Source of the DNA: Candidatus Alistipes faecavium
GTDB lineage: Bacteria; Bacteroidota; Bacteroidia; Bacteroidales; Rikenellaceae
Direction: 5' to 3'
Assembly: GCA_019118605.1 (NCBI GenBank)
Contig: DWYP01000038.1
Location: 1-57,162 of the forward strand
Length of the DNA: 57,162 nt
A program made the position numbers and the translations under genes. Of this stretch, positions 1 through 8,200 are shown piece after piece (the first letter of the stretch is position 1; the number at the start of each line of letters is the position of its first letter). The notes below the pieces were generated by a model. The model saw only the letters and a program-made list of their open reading frames with translations. It did not search any database and was not told where the DNA came from.

Positions 1-177
1 GGGTGGGGCGCACAGCGCAGAGGAATCGGGGGGGCCTGAGGGGCTTGAGGAGCAACGTGCGCAGCGCCTCGGGACCGGACATGTGCTTTCCGTACTTTGG
101 GAAGTTCCGGTGCTCTGCCGTTGCGGGGCGAGGATTGCATGCCGGAAATACCCGGTCCGGCCGAGGTCCAGAGGCGC
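1..177. other. No recognisable gene at the window's left edge
   Basis: This G-rich stretch has open frames on the plus strand, but they either run into the tRNA gene or give low-complexity peptides that match no family I know. It may be the end of a gene lying outside the window, or a spacer. I see no RNA gene or mobile-element end in it. Confidence 0.4.
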
Positions 178-216
178 AAAAAAAGATCGGTGATCGTTTT
201 CGATCACCGGTCTTTT
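178..216 (-). terminator. Intrinsic terminator of tRNA-Lys
   Basis: Read on the minus strand, a 12-bp stem with one G-T pair (GATCGGTGATCG at 185-196 against CGATCACCGGTC at 201-212) and a four-base loop is followed by a T run formed by the A tract at 178-184. It lies just downstream of the tRNA 3' end and so ends a single-gene transcript. Confidence 0.85.
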
Positions 217-217
217 C

Positions 218-293
218 TGGTACCCCCCCAGGGGCTCGAACCCTGGACCCCAACATTAAGAGTGTCGTGCTCTACCAACTGAGCTAGAGAGGC
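218..293 (-). tRNA. tRNA-Lys (anticodon CTT)
   Basis: The reverse complement folds as a standard cloverleaf. The acceptor is GCCTCTC paired with GGGGGGT (several G-T pairs), followed by discriminator A and an encoded CCA. The D arm is GCTC/GAGC with AGTTGGTA. The anticodon stem is CGACA/TGTTG with the 7-base loop CTCTTAA, which puts CTT at positions 34-36. The T arm is CAGGG/CCCTG with TTCGAGC. It reads AAG lysine codons. It stands alone, with a promoter about 25 bp upstream and a terminator directly downstream. Confidence 0.95.
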
Positions 294-318
294 ATCAATC
301 ATCATTCGATTGCGAGTG

Positions 319-349
319 CAAAGATAGCTATAATTTTTGTTCTGCCAAA
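319..349 (-). promoter_or_regulatory. Bacteroidetes-type promoter of tRNA-Lys
   Basis: On the minus strand a -33 element TTTG (346-349) and a -7 element TATCTTTG (319-326) are 19 nt apart, matching the TTTG / TAnnTTTG consensus of this phylum. The tRNA starts 25 bp downstream. Confidence 0.8.
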
Positions 350-525
350 TAAAAAAGGAGCTTTTTTAAAAATTTTTTTCGATCCCGGAGCGCGAAAAGT
401 TTCGCATGCCTGCAGCATCCTGCGGATCCGGGCCTGCAACATCCTCGTTTTCAGGTCGGCCGCACCTGCGGAACCCGCCCCGCCTGTTGCCGCTTCCCGG
501 ATAGGGCGCCCGTTGCATCTTCCTG

Positions 526-644
526 CCCGGCAGCACCCTCCGGATTGAGCCCCGGCCGCAGCCTCCCGAAGCCTGCCCGGCGGCACCCTTTGGATTGAGC
601 CCCGGCCGCAGCCTCCCGAACCCGGCCCGGCAGCGCCCTCCCGG
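526..644. repeat. Tandem repeat, 50-bp unit, about 2.4 copies
   Basis: Copies start at 526, 576 and 626, each opening with CCCGGC(A/G)GC and containing GGATTGAGCCCCGGCCGCAG; the third copy is partial. The repeat lies immediately 3' of the GH2-like gene. The rest of 366-525 is GC-rich spacer with related but degenerate sequence and no gene. Confidence 0.85.
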
Positions 645-649
645 CCGCC

Positions 650-1951
650 TTATTCCGTCAGCAGGGGGTCGTTGTTCCACTCGCCGCCTCCGTCGGGGTA
701 GATCAGCGGGCGTTCATCTCCGAACCGCTTCAGGTTCAGATAACTTTCATACAGGTTGATGCCGTTCGCCGACCGTGTGGCGAGCGAGAAGGCGATGACC
801 GACGGATGCCGCTTGGTCGCATGGTAGTTGTTCTCCGTCCGCTCGAGGTATGCCTCCTTCCACCGGGGGTCGTTCGATGGATTTCCGCCGATTTTCCGCG
901 ACTCCCCGCTGCGGCGGGTGTCGATCGGCGCCTGGGCGATGACATACAGCCCCCAGCGGTCGCAGGAGTCGAGCAGCGGCTCCGGAACGGGCCCCGGCAG
1001 GAGCTTGAGGGTGTTGTATCCCTCCTTGCGCAGAGCCTCGACCTCCTGCTGCGGGATCGTCCCGGGCACCTCGCGCACCCGCAACGTGACGGGCTGCGCA
1101 TTGATCGACATCTGCTTTCCTTCGACCGTGACGGCCCGGAATCCCAGAGGGATCTGTACGAACTCCTCGTCGCGTCCTTCGTGCTGGGTCTTGACGCGCA
1201 GCGTGTAGAGCGTGGGTTGTGCGGCGCTCCAGAGCGAATCGGCGGGGATGCGCGCCAGGAAGCGCACGGTATCCTCGCGGCGCATGTCGAGGGTGATGTC
1301 CTTGTATCCTGTGGCGGCGTTCCGTCCCGCGGGAGAGAGCAGGTCGTAGAAGATGCGCGAACTCCGCGGGTTGAGGGCGTCGCTTTTCACGACGATGGCC
1401 ACTTCCGCCGAGGCGTCTCCGTCCTCACCCATGCGCGTGCGCACGAGGATGTCGCGGATGTGCATCGTGGGCTGGCTCATGATCGAAGCTCCCGCGATTG
1501 CGGGAGCCGGGGCCTCCCGCCAGCTTTCGAGCAGGGCCGTGGGCGAGGGCTGCGTGACGATCACCTCGACCAGATTGCGGCCTTCTCCGACCTGCTTGGT
1601 GATGTTGATGACCGCCGGGGCGTTTCCGTCGGCGTTGTATGCGACCTTCCGTCCGTTGATTCGCACGTCATACTCCCCGGAGGCCTGTTCCAGGCGGAAG
1701 AACACCTGGCGGTTGATCCACGCGAAGGGGACGGTGAATGCCGTCGAGAAGATGTTCCCGTTCTGCTCCCAGCTGTTCAGACGGGTCAGGTACCGGTTGT
1801 CGGTTCCGGGTTGGGATGTCGCGGCCGATGTGGCCGTGGGGTGCACGTTCACCTCGCCGCCAGGCGATTCGAGGCCGTATGAGGCGTTGTAGTCCTGGGC
1901 ACGGAGGCCGCAGAGGGAAAAAAGCGCCAGCAAGGAAAGGATCGTCCGCAT
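650..1951 (-). CDS. Secreted GH2-like protein lacking the usual catalytic motif
   Basis: The protein has 433 aa with a signal peptide (MRTILSLLALFSLCGLRAQ), so it is probably periplasmic. It follows the order of glycoside hydrolase family 2: a sugar-binding jelly-roll (about 50-150, with GEYDVRINGRKV), an immunoglobulin-like domain (about 160-280), then the first part of a TIM barrel. GH2 enzymes normally carry the acid/base Glu in a GNES-like motif after RHPSV. Here, near residue 380, the sequence is RHPSVIAFSLATRSANG, so that Glu is missing, and the protein ends before a nucleophile Glu could be reached. I infer a carbohydrate-binding or vestigial role rather than hydrolysis. The start at 1951 was chosen because the signal peptide begins there; the frame stays open upstream without further similarity. 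Confidence 0.75.
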   Translation of the reverse strand: MRTILSLLALFSLCGLRAQDYNASYGLESPGGEVNVHPTATSAATSQPGTDNRYLTRLNSWEQNGNIFSTAFTVPFAWINRQVFFRLEQASGEYDVRINGRKVAYNADGNAPAVINITKQVGEGRNLVEVIVTQPSPTALLESWREAPAPAIAGASIMSQPTMHIRDILVRTRMGEDGDASAEVAIVVKSDALNPRSSRIFYDLLSPAGRNAATGYKDITLDMRREDTVRFLARIPADSLWSAAQPTLYTLRVKTQHEGRDEEFVQIPLGFRAVTVEGKQMSINAQPVTLRVREVPGTIPQQEVEALRKEGYNTLKLLPGPVPEPLLDSCDRWGLYVIAQAPIDTRRSGESRKIGGNPSNDPRWKEAYLERTENNYHATKRHPSVIAFSLATRSANGINLYESYLNLKRFGDERPLIYPDGGGEWNNDPLLTE

Positions 1952-1958
1952 TCGTTCG

Positions 1959-1981
1959 TATATTTGTAGTGCGTAAAGGTA
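1959..1981. promoter_or_regulatory. Divergent -7 elements between the GH2-like and HsdR_N-like genes
   Basis: On the plus strand TATATTTG (1959-1966) lies 36 bp before the ATG at 2003. On the minus strand TACCTTTA (1974-1981) lies 22 bp before the ATG at 1951. No clear -33 element accompanies either, so both are tentative. Confidence 0.4.
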
Positions 1982-2002
1982 CGCAATTTTTTCGATTCTG
2001 CG

Positions 2003-2449
2003 ATGGAGGAACTGCCGAAACTCAATTTTCCCGCCATACGCCTCCGGGCCCGGCGCCGCGAGGGGCTTGTCGAGGTGTGGGATCCGATTCGGGGCATTTA
2101 TCTGGTGCTGACCCCCGAGGAGTGGGTTCGGCAGCATCTGATCGCCTACCTGACGACCCGCTGCGGGGTGCAGCCCATGCGTGTTGTCGAGGAGTACGCC
2201 GTGCCGCTCAACGGGCAGCCGCAGCGTGCCGACGTGGTGGTTGTGGGCGATCGTGGCGAGCCGGTGCTGCTTGCCGAATGCAAGGCGCCGAATATTCCGA
2301 TCGGGCGCCACACCCTTGCGCAGGCCGTACGTTACAACTCCGTGCTGGGGGCGCGCTACGTGGTGCTGACCAACGGCCTGAAACACTACTGCTGCGAGTG
2401 GCGCGACGGGGTCTTCGTGCCCCTTGGGGGGTTCCCGGTGCTGGGATGA
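2003..2449 (+). CDS. HsdR N-terminal-like (HSDR_N_2) PD-(D/E)XK family protein
   Basis: This 148-aa protein resembles the stand-alone restriction-type N-terminal domain common in Bacteroidetes. The nuclease-fold signature is visible: an Asp in QRADVVVVG near residue 75, then VLLAECKAP near residue 92, giving D-x(n)-E-x-K. It is followed by a Q-A-V-R-Y-N helix and a strand with YVVLTNG, typical of the family. No helicase, specificity or methylase gene is nearby, so it is not part of a type I restriction system here. The substrate is unknown. Its stop is 10 bp from the converging end of the response regulator gene. Confidence 0.75.
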   Translation: MEELPKLNFPAIRLRARRREGLVEVWDPIRGIYLVLTPEEWVRQHLIAYLTTRCGVQPMRVVEEYAVPLNGQPQRADVVVVGDRGEPVLLAECKAPNIPIGRHTLAQAVRYNSVLGARYVVLTNGLKHYCCEWRDGVFVPLGGFPVLG

Positions 2450-2459
2450 GCGCGGGCTG

Positions 2460-3200
2460 TCAGAGCGTCTGGAACGTGCGCTCGATGTACTCCTGAAACG
2501 CCTCCTTGTAATTCTCTCCGATGGGTATGTACTCCTCGTCGCTGAGGTAAATCCTTCCCTTCACATAGCTGCGTATCATCCTGAGGTTGACGATGTATGA
2601 GCGGTGCACGCGCATGAAGAGCTCCGACGGGAGGGTGGTTTCCATGTTCTTGAGCCGGAATAGGGTGGTGATTGCCGTGCCGTCCGCGAGGTGCATGCGG
2701 ACGTACTCTCCCTCGCTTTCGAGGTATACGATGTCGGCAATGCGCACGAGCGAGACCTTGTAGTCGGCCTTCACCGAGAGATACTCCTTGTCTTTGGGCA
2801 TCGCTTCGGGGGTGCTTTCCTGCTGTATGCGTCGGTTGTTGCGGAGCTCGTAGAGCGAATGGGCCTTCGCCGCCGAGCGGCTGAAATCCGCGAAACTGAA
2901 GGGCTTGAGCAGATAATCCACGGCGTCGAGTTTGAATCCCTCGATGGCATATTCCGAATAGGCCGTGGTGAAGATCACCATCGGACGGTCGGAGAGCGCG
3001 CGCACGAAATCCACGCCGCTGAGGTCGGGCATGTTGATGTCCACGAATATCAGGTCGACCTTTCGTTCGGCGAGCAGCTGCTGGGCCTCTATGGCGTCGC
3101 GGCACGTGGCGACGAGCTCCAGATAGGGGATCTTCGCGATGTAGGAAGTCAGCTGGCGCAGGGCGAGGGGTTCGTCATCTATGGCGATACATTTAAGCAT
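2460..3200 (-). CDS. LytTR-family response regulator
   Basis: The 246-aa protein has an N-terminal receiver domain (acidic pair DD at 8-9, phosphoacceptor D54 in IFVDINMP, conserved Lys in LLKPFSF) and a C-terminal LytTR DNA-binding domain from about 140 (DKEYLSVKADYK, then FMRVHRSYIVNLRMI). It is probably phosphorylated by the histidine kinase gene that overlaps its start by 8 bp. LytTR regulators bind direct repeats upstream of target genes; the targets are unknown here. The start at 3200 gives the canonical MLKCIAIDDE opening. Confidence 0.92.
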   Translation of the reverse strand: MLKCIAIDDEPLALRQLTSYIAKIPYLELVATCRDAIEAQQLLAERKVDLIFVDINMPDLSGVDFVRALSDRPMVIFTTAYSEYAIEGFKLDAVDYLLKPFSFADFSRSAAKAHSLYELRNNRRIQQESTPEAMPKDKEYLSVKADYKVSLVRIADIVYLESEGEYVRMHLADGTAITTLFRLKNMETTLPSELFMRVHRSYIVNLRMIRSYVKGRIYLSDEEYIPIGENYKEAFQEYIERTFQTL

Positions 3201-4269
3201 GCACGGTCGGGATGATAAGTTTGACGGTATAAGTTTCGGGTTTCTCGACGATCTCGAGCGTGTAGTTGTCCTCTCCGTAAATGAGCGAGAGTCTTTTACG
3301 GACGTTTTCGAGTCCGATTCCTGCCTCGTGCCGGATTCCGTCGGCATGGTGGCGGCTGTTCGAGATCACGCTGCAGACCGCCTCTTCGGAGCAATCGATC
3401 TTCAGGTGGATGAACGACGGGCGGTTGTAGCTCACCCCGTGCTTGAAGGCGTTCTCCACGAATACGATCAGCAGCAGCGGGGGGATGGAGACCGTTTCGG
3501 GGAGGTTCTGCGGATACTCCATGCGGATGTCGACGGCATCGGTGTAGCGGATGCGCATGAGTTCGATGTAGTTTTTCAGGAACTGGATGTCGCGGTTGAG
3601 CGAGATGCGCTCGCTTCCCGAGTCGTAGAGGACGTAACGCATCATCTTCGAGAGCTCGATCACGGCATTTTTGGCCGATTCGGCGTCGATGTCGATCAGC
3701 GCGTGGATGTTGTTGAGCGTGTTCATGAAGAAGTGCGGGTTGATCTGGTACTTCAGGTAGTCCATTTCGGCCTGAAGGTTCTGCCGTTTGAGCACCTCCA
3801 TCTGCTGTTCGTCGCGCATCGACTGGTATATGAGCTTGATTCCTGTGTTTGCCCCGGTCATGAAGAATCCGAGGACGACGTTCCAGTACATTTCGAGGTT
3901 CGAGAACGACGCCTTCCGGTATGCGTCGAGCCGTTCGGGTTCGTCGGGGATGCTCGAGATCAGGTGGTCGGCGATATGCTCCTCGTAGATCTGCACGGAC
4001 CAGAACACCAGGATGATAAGTGCGAGGTTGCAGAGTACGTACTTGCCGTATTTTCTGCGGAGCATGAGCCGCGGGGCGAGGATGGAGTTGTGGATGACGA
4101 AGATAATCAGATAGGGGGCGATCTGGCGCCATGCAATCAGGACGTTTTCGAGCTTGATGTGCATTTCGGCCATCATCTGGGAGTTGAGCACCGGGACGAG
4201 GATAATGGCCGACCAGACCATTACGTAGAGGAGGTTTTCGCCGATGGCTTGTTTTCCGCGGATTTTCAT
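3193..4269 (-). CDS. LytS/YehU-type sensor histidine kinase
   Basis: The 358-aa inner-membrane kinase has about four transmembrane segments in its first 150 residues (around 14-29, 50-66, 78-93 and 127-145), a short coiled stretch, then a His_kinase domain with the phosphoacceptor H179 in QINPHFFMNTLNN. It ends in a HATPase_c domain (FVENAFKHG near 270 and an AGIGLENVRKRL G-box). There is no large extracytoplasmic sensor domain, so the signal is probably sensed within the membrane. It precedes and overlaps the LytTR regulator gene, forming a two-gene operon. Confidence 0.92.
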   Translation of the reverse strand: MKIRGKQAIGENLLYVMVWSAIILVPVLNSQMMAEMHIKLENVLIAWRQIAPYLIIFVIHNSILAPRLMLRRKYGKYVLCNLALIILVFWSVQIYEEHIADHLISSIPDEPERLDAYRKASFSNLEMYWNVVLGFFMTGANTGIKLIYQSMRDEQQMEVLKRQNLQAEMDYLKYQINPHFFMNTLNNIHALIDIDAESAKNAVIELSKMMRYVLYDSGSERISLNRDIQFLKNYIELMRIRYTDAVDIRMEYPQNLPETVSIPPLLLIVFVENAFKHGVSYNRPSFIHLKIDCSEEAVCSVISNSRHHADGIRHEAGIGLENVRKRLSLIYGEDNYTLEIVEKPETYTVKLIIPTVHA

Positions 4270-4273
4270 GACC

Positions 4274-4281
4274 CAAAGATA
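4274..4281 (-). promoter_or_regulatory. -7 element directly before the histidine kinase start
   Basis: TATCTTTG on the minus strand ends only 4 bp before the ATG at 4269, so transcription would start at or next to the start codon. No clear -33 element is seen. Confidence 0.5.
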
Positions 4282-4358
4282 CGAAAAAAAGCGTTCGATG
4301 CCATACGTCAGGCCTCCGGAGGGCTCGATTCTTCACCCGGCGGCATTCCGGAACGCCA

Positions 4359-4390
4359 CCGGGGAGGGTCCTTCAAAAGGCCCTCCCCGG
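4359..4390. terminator. Hairpin between acyl-CoA ligase and histidine kinase
   Basis: CCGGGGAGGG (4359-4368) pairs with CCCTCCCCGG (4381-4390), a perfect 10-bp stem just past the ligase stop codon. No T run follows on the minus strand, so termination is likely but not certain. Confidence 0.5.
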
Positions 4391-4412
4391 TTTGTCGGCG
4401 TGTTCGGCCGCG

Positions 4413-6113
4413 CTACTTGTTGAGCAGCGACGGGGCGTAAAGGTACCGCTTGATGCTGCGTTTGGGGGTCTTCTCGAACTCCGTGGGGTAGATCGTGATA
4501 TCCGAAACCTGCTCGTATGCCGCCAGTTGGGCGTTGAGCTCCTTGAGGTTGTTCTGCATGATCTGCGGGAGTTCCGACTTGTCGACCCCTTCGGTGTCGG
4601 CCTGTTCGTAGTCGGGGACGACGAGGGCCTTCAGGCGGCCGTTCCCGGCGTCGAGCACCAGGGATTCGAGCACCAGGTACATGTTGTTGAGCTTGTCCTC
4701 GATCTCTTCGGGATAGATGTTCTGCCCGTTTCCGGAGAGGATCATGGTCTTCGAGCGCCCGCGGATGTAGAGCGTACCGTCGGGATCCATCGTGGCCATG
4801 TCTCCGGTGTGGAGCCAACCCTCGTCGTCGAGGACTTTGCGCGTATCCTTTTCGTTCTTGTAGTATCCCTTCATCACGTGCTCTCCGCGCACGAGGATCT
4901 CCCCGGCGGTCTGCTGCGGATCGGGGGAGTCGATCCTTACCTCGAGCAGCCCGTGGAGGTATTTTCCGCACGACCCGGCCTTGAATTCGTTGTCGGGGGT
5001 GAAACTGATGAGCGGGGCGCACTCGGTCATTCCGTACCCGATGGTGATCGGGAAGCGGATCTTCATCAGGAAGGCTTCGGTCTCCTGGTTCATGGGCGCT
5101 CCACCGACGATGAAGATCGAGACGTTCGCTCCGAATGCGTCGAGGAGTTTCTTGCGGATCACGGAGTAGATCGCGGAGTTGACCAGGGGGATCTTCATGG
5201 CGATCGACGTGGGGCCTTTCTCGAGCATCGGGAGCACCTGCTTGCGGTAGATCTTTTCGAGGACCATCGGCACGCAGCAGATGATCGTGGGTTTCACGAG
5301 AGCCATTGCTTCGAGGAGGATCTTCGGGGCGGGGATCCTTCCGAGCAGGGTGACATGCCCGCCGACGGCCAGCGGGGAGAGGAAGTCGAAGGCGCACCCG
5401 TATGCGTGCGCCAGGGGGAGGAACGAGAGGGTGCGCCCCCCGCGCTGGAAATAGTGCTGTCCGGTCTGGGTGTTAACCATCTCCTTGGCGAAAACGACGT
5501 TTCCGGTGAGGTTGTTTACCGTGAGCATGACGCCCTTCGAGTATCCCGTCGTTCCCGAGGTGTAGTTCAGGAGGATGACCTCGTCGTTGGGGATATCGGC
5601 ATACTTGATGTCGTTGACGCTGAATCCGCGGGGGTACTTTGCGCGGTAGTTCTTGATGATGTCGCGCTGGAACTTTGTGATGGCCTTTCCACCGCGCTCG
5701 TAGATGACGTGAAAGTCCGTCAGCGAGAAGACGGCCTCGATCTGTCGGATCTGGTCTTCCTCGATCAGATCCCAGAAGTTGTCGCTCAGGAAGAGCAGGC
5801 GGCTTTCGGAGTGGTTGATGATGTGGATGATATCCGCGGCGGTGAAGTCCTGCAGGATGGGTACGATGACGGCCCCGTAGGTGATCGTCGCCAGGTATGT
5901 GATGCACCAGCGGGGGTTGTTCCGACCGACGAGGGCGATTTTGTCTCCTCGTTTGATTCCGGCCTTCTTGTAGATGAGGTGGAGTTTTGCGATCTCCTTG
6001 GCCATCTCGTAATACGAAAAGGTCTCGTTCTTGAAGTAGTCGGTAAGCGCCGACATTTCACGGTTCTCGCGGAAGCTCGTTTCGTATATTTTCAGTAGGT
6101 TTTCCTGTAACAT
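4413..6113 (-). CDS. Long-chain fatty acid--CoA ligase (AMP-binding family)
   Basis: The 566-aa protein activates fatty acids by adenylation and transfer to CoA. Visible motifs of the ANL superfamily are the P-loop LNYTSGTTGYSKGV, the A5 motif YGMTECAPL, the A7 motif GWLHTGDM and the A8-type KTMILSGNGQNIYPEEIED. There is no signal peptide, so it is cytoplasmic or membrane-associated. An upstream ATG at 6143 falls inside the -7 element, so the start at 6113 (MLQENLL) is preferred. It lies 104 bp downstream of plsY on the same strand, consistent with use of exogenous acyl chains for phospholipids. The exact chain-length preference cannot be read from the sequence. Confidence 0.9.
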   Translation of the reverse strand: MLQENLLKIYETSFRENREMSALTDYFKNETFSYYEMAKEIAKLHLIYKKAGIKRGDKIALVGRNNPRWCITYLATITYGAVIVPILQDFTAADIIHIINHSESRLLFLSDNFWDLIEEDQIRQIEAVFSLTDFHVIYERGGKAITKFQRDIIKNYRAKYPRGFSVNDIKYADIPNDEVILLNYTSGTTGYSKGVMLTVNNLTGNVVFAKEMVNTQTGQHYFQRGGRTLSFLPLAHAYGCAFDFLSPLAVGGHVTLLGRIPAPKILLEAMALVKPTIICCVPMVLEKIYRKQVLPMLEKGPTSIAMKIPLVNSAIYSVIRKKLLDAFGANVSIFIVGGAPMNQETEAFLMKIRFPITIGYGMTECAPLISFTPDNEFKAGSCGKYLHGLLEVRIDSPDPQQTAGEILVRGEHVMKGYYKNEKDTRKVLDDEGWLHTGDMATMDPDGTLYIRGRSKTMILSGNGQNIYPEEIEDKLNNMYLVLESLVLDAGNGRLKALVVPDYEQADTEGVDKSELPQIMQNNLKELNAQLAAYEQVSDITIYPTEFEKTPKRSIKRYLYAPSLLNK

Positions 6114-6140
6114 ATGTATATCGTGTACTGGATTGCGGTG

Positions 6141-6148
6141 CAAAGATA
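6141..6148 (-). promoter_or_regulatory. -7 element of the acyl-CoA ligase
   Basis: TATCTTTG on the minus strand lies 28 bp before the ATG at 6113. This supports that start codon. No convincing -33 TTTG is visible. Confidence 0.55.
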
Positions 6149-6217
6149 AGATGAAAAACCGAAACTCCCGGGCGGGGAGCGTCGGAATGTCCGGAATTTC
6201 CGGTTTTTATGCCGGAA

Positions 6218-6958
6218 TTACATATTCCGGGGGGTCTTGTTTTCCTTTAGCGCGTCCTCCCGGGCCTTTTCTGCGGCCTCTTTTCGTCGGAGAGCCTCCT
6301 CGTCGATCTTCACCTTGCGGGGTTTCCAGATGTAGATTTTCGACTCGGTTCCGGCCTTGAGGCGCTCGATGTTCTTGCGGTGGGTGTATATGAGCAGGAT
6401 GGCGATGACGAACGAGAAGACCACGAAGGGGATCGACCCGTTGACCTTGGGAGATATGAGCGTGAAGGCGGGGAAGCAGCATCCTGCGATCATCGAGGCG
6501 AGCGAGACGTAGTGGAAGATCATCAGGACGACGAACCACACTCCGAAGCAGAGGAGCGCCACGGGGGGATAGATACCCGTAACGGCGCCCACGAGTGTGG
6601 CGACGCCCTTTCCGCCGCGGAATCCCGCGAAGATGGGGAAGATGTGTCCGAGGACGGCGGCGAAGACGGCACCGATCTTGAGGTTTATCAGGTCGTTGAG
6701 TCCGATGAGTTCGTCGTACTGCATGAGTTCGATGATGGTCACGGCGACGAAACCCTTTATGAAGTCGAGGGCGAAGACTGGGAGGGCTGCGCGTCGTCCG
6801 AGGACGCGGAGCATGTTGGTCGTCCCGGCGTTTTTGGATCCGTATTCGCGGATGTCGATTCCGTAGTATTTTTTGCCGATCCATACGGCGCTCGGAATCG
6901 AGCCCAACAGATAGGCGATGATGATCAGGGTGGTTGCCGTGTAAATGGTCAGAATCAT
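6218..6958 (-). CDS. plsY: Glycerol-3-phosphate acyltransferase PlsY
   Basis: The 246-aa integral membrane enzyme transfers an acyl group from acyl-phosphate to glycerol-3-phosphate, the first step of phosphatidic acid synthesis. The three PlsY motifs are present: GSIPSAVW near residue 19, GSKNAGTTNMLRVLG near 40, and a glycine-rich GHIFPIFAGFRGGKGVATLVG around 105-125. About five hydrophobic segments are seen. A charged, Lys/Glu-rich tail of about 45 residues follows the last membrane segment and is longer than in most family members. The start at 6958 (MILTIYTATT) places the first membrane helix at the N terminus. Confidence 0.93.
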   Translation of the reverse strand: MILTIYTATTLIIIAYLLGSIPSAVWIGKKYYGIDIREYGSKNAGTTNMLRVLGRRAALPVFALDFIKGFVAVTIIELMQYDELIGLNDLINLKIGAVFAAVLGHIFPIFAGFRGGKGVATLVGAVTGIYPPVALLCFGVWFVVLMIFHYVSLASMIAGCCFPAFTLISPKVNGSIPFVVFSFVIAILLIYTHRKNIERLKAGTESKIYIWKPRKVKIDEEALRRKEAAEKAREDALKENKTPRNM

Positions 6959-6999
6959 GTTTGGGGTCGTTTTTATGTTGCAGTATAGCAAATTCTGAA

Positions 7000-7007
7000 C
7001 AAATATA
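7000..7007 (-). promoter_or_regulatory. -7 element of plsY
   Basis: TATATTTG on the minus strand, 41 bp before the plsY ATG, lies in the AT-rich gap between plsY and the divergent YitT gene. The -33 position is not obvious. Confidence 0.5.
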
Positions 7008-7080
7008 ATAAAAATATTATCGAAATACGTGCCGGAGCCGAAAAAACATGACCGAAGTGGGGGAATTCGGGATAAATTCT

Positions 7081-7088
7081 TATCTTTG
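7081..7088 (+). promoter_or_regulatory. -7 element upstream of the YitT-miaB-helicase operon
   Basis: TATCTTTG followed by C matches the strongest form of the phylum's -7 box. It leaves a leader of about 107 nt before the ATG at 7201. The leader is GC-rich and no defined riboswitch is recognised. Confidence 0.6.
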
Positions 7089-7200
7089 CGTCCGACGCGG
7101 AAAATCTGCGGACAAACCGGGGTTCCGCCGCCTGCTGCGGGCAGGCCGGGCGTCGCATCCTGCCGGGTCGCCGGTTCCGGATTAAAATACATGGAGGAAT

Positions 7201-8190
7201 ATGATTTCCAAATCATTGCTTGAGCCTATGGGCTCGTGGGCGTGGTGGCGCTCATGGTTTCTGATCTTTTTGGGCTGTTCGATCATGGGCACGGGCTTCG
7301 TGCTGTTCATCAACCCCTACAATTTCGTGCCGGGAGGCGTGTACGGCATGGGCATCGTGCTGCACAACATTTTCCCGTCGATCCAGGTGGGAACCTTCGG
7401 CTACATGTTCGACATCCCGCTGATGATCGCCGCGATGCTGATCTTCGGCCGCCAGTTCGGCACGCGCACGGTGCTCGCGGCGCTCTACACGCCGGGCTAC
7501 ATGAACATCCTCACGCGCCTGGTCTACCCGACGCCGGAGGCCGTGGAGTCTCTCGACCCGTCGCTGCTGCTTGGCGGGCGCCTGAACCTTTCGAACGACC
7601 TGCTGCTGGCGTGCATCATCGGGGCCGTGATCATCGGCGTGGGGCTGGGCATCGTCGTGCGCCAGCAGGCCACGACGGGCGGCACCGACATCGTGGGCAT
7701 GCTGCTCCAGAAATTCGCGGGGATCAAGTTCTCGACGGGCATCCTGCTGGCCGACGGCTTCGTGGTGCTGTCGGGTCTGGTGGTCATCGGCTTCGGTGTC
7801 GGCACCGGGGAGGCTGCGTCGAACGGCTGGATGCTGACGCTCTATTCGCTCATCACGATCTACACGTCGTCGCGCGTGGTGGCGTACCTGCTCGACGGTG
7901 CGTCGTACGACAAGCTGCTGTTCATCATCAGCGACCACCACGACGAGCTCAAGCGCTTCATCCTCGAGGACCTCGACCGGAGCGCCACGTACCTCAAGTC
8001 GCGGGGCATGTACACCGACAGCGTGCGGGACATGATCTTCCTTGTCGTGAGCCGCAAGGAGGTGCACCATGTGCAGAACAAGATCCGCGAGATCGACCCG
8101 AAGGCGTTCGTCGTGGTGACCGACGCCTACGAGACCTTCGGCGAGGGGTTCAAGCAGTTCCCCGACAAGAACGAAATCCAGGCGCAATAA
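7201..8190 (+). CDS. YitT family membrane protein (DUF161/DUF2179)
   Basis: The 329-aa protein begins with five or six hydrophobic segments, with the family's GFVLFINPYNFVPGGVYG stretch near residue 31 and QQATTGGTDIVG near 157. It ends with a cytoplasmic DUF2179 domain from about 235 to 320 (ITIYTSSRVVAYLLDG, then a ferredoxin-like half ending FVVVTDAYE). YitT proteins are conserved transporters or sensors of unknown substrate. The stop is 10 bp before the miaB start, suggesting cotranscription. Confidence 0.88.
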   Translation: MISKSLLEPMGSWAWWRSWFLIFLGCSIMGTGFVLFINPYNFVPGGVYGMGIVLHNIFPSIQVGTFGYMFDIPLMIAAMLIFGRQFGTRTVLAALYTPGYMNILTRLVYPTPEAVESLDPSLLLGGRLNLSNDLLLACIIGAVIIGVGLGIVVRQQATTGGTDIVGMLLQKFAGIKFSTGILLADGFVVLSGLVVIGFGVGTGEAASNGWMLTLYSLITIYTSSRVVAYLLDGASYDKLLFIISDHHDELKRFILEDLDRSATYLKSRGMYTDSVRDMIFLVVSRKEVHHVQNKIREIDPKAFVVVTDAYETFGEGFKQFPDKNEIQAQ

Positions 8191-8200
8191 TTTGGGACGA

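Noticed and set aside
3..287. Plus-strand open frame at the left edge
   Set aside because: It runs through the whole tRNA-Lys gene and terminator on the other strand and gives a low-complexity peptide.
2460..4269. LytS/LytTR system as the regulator of the sialidase-SusCD locus
   Set aside because: It lies about 20 kb away among housekeeping genes, and nothing in the sequence links it to the locus.
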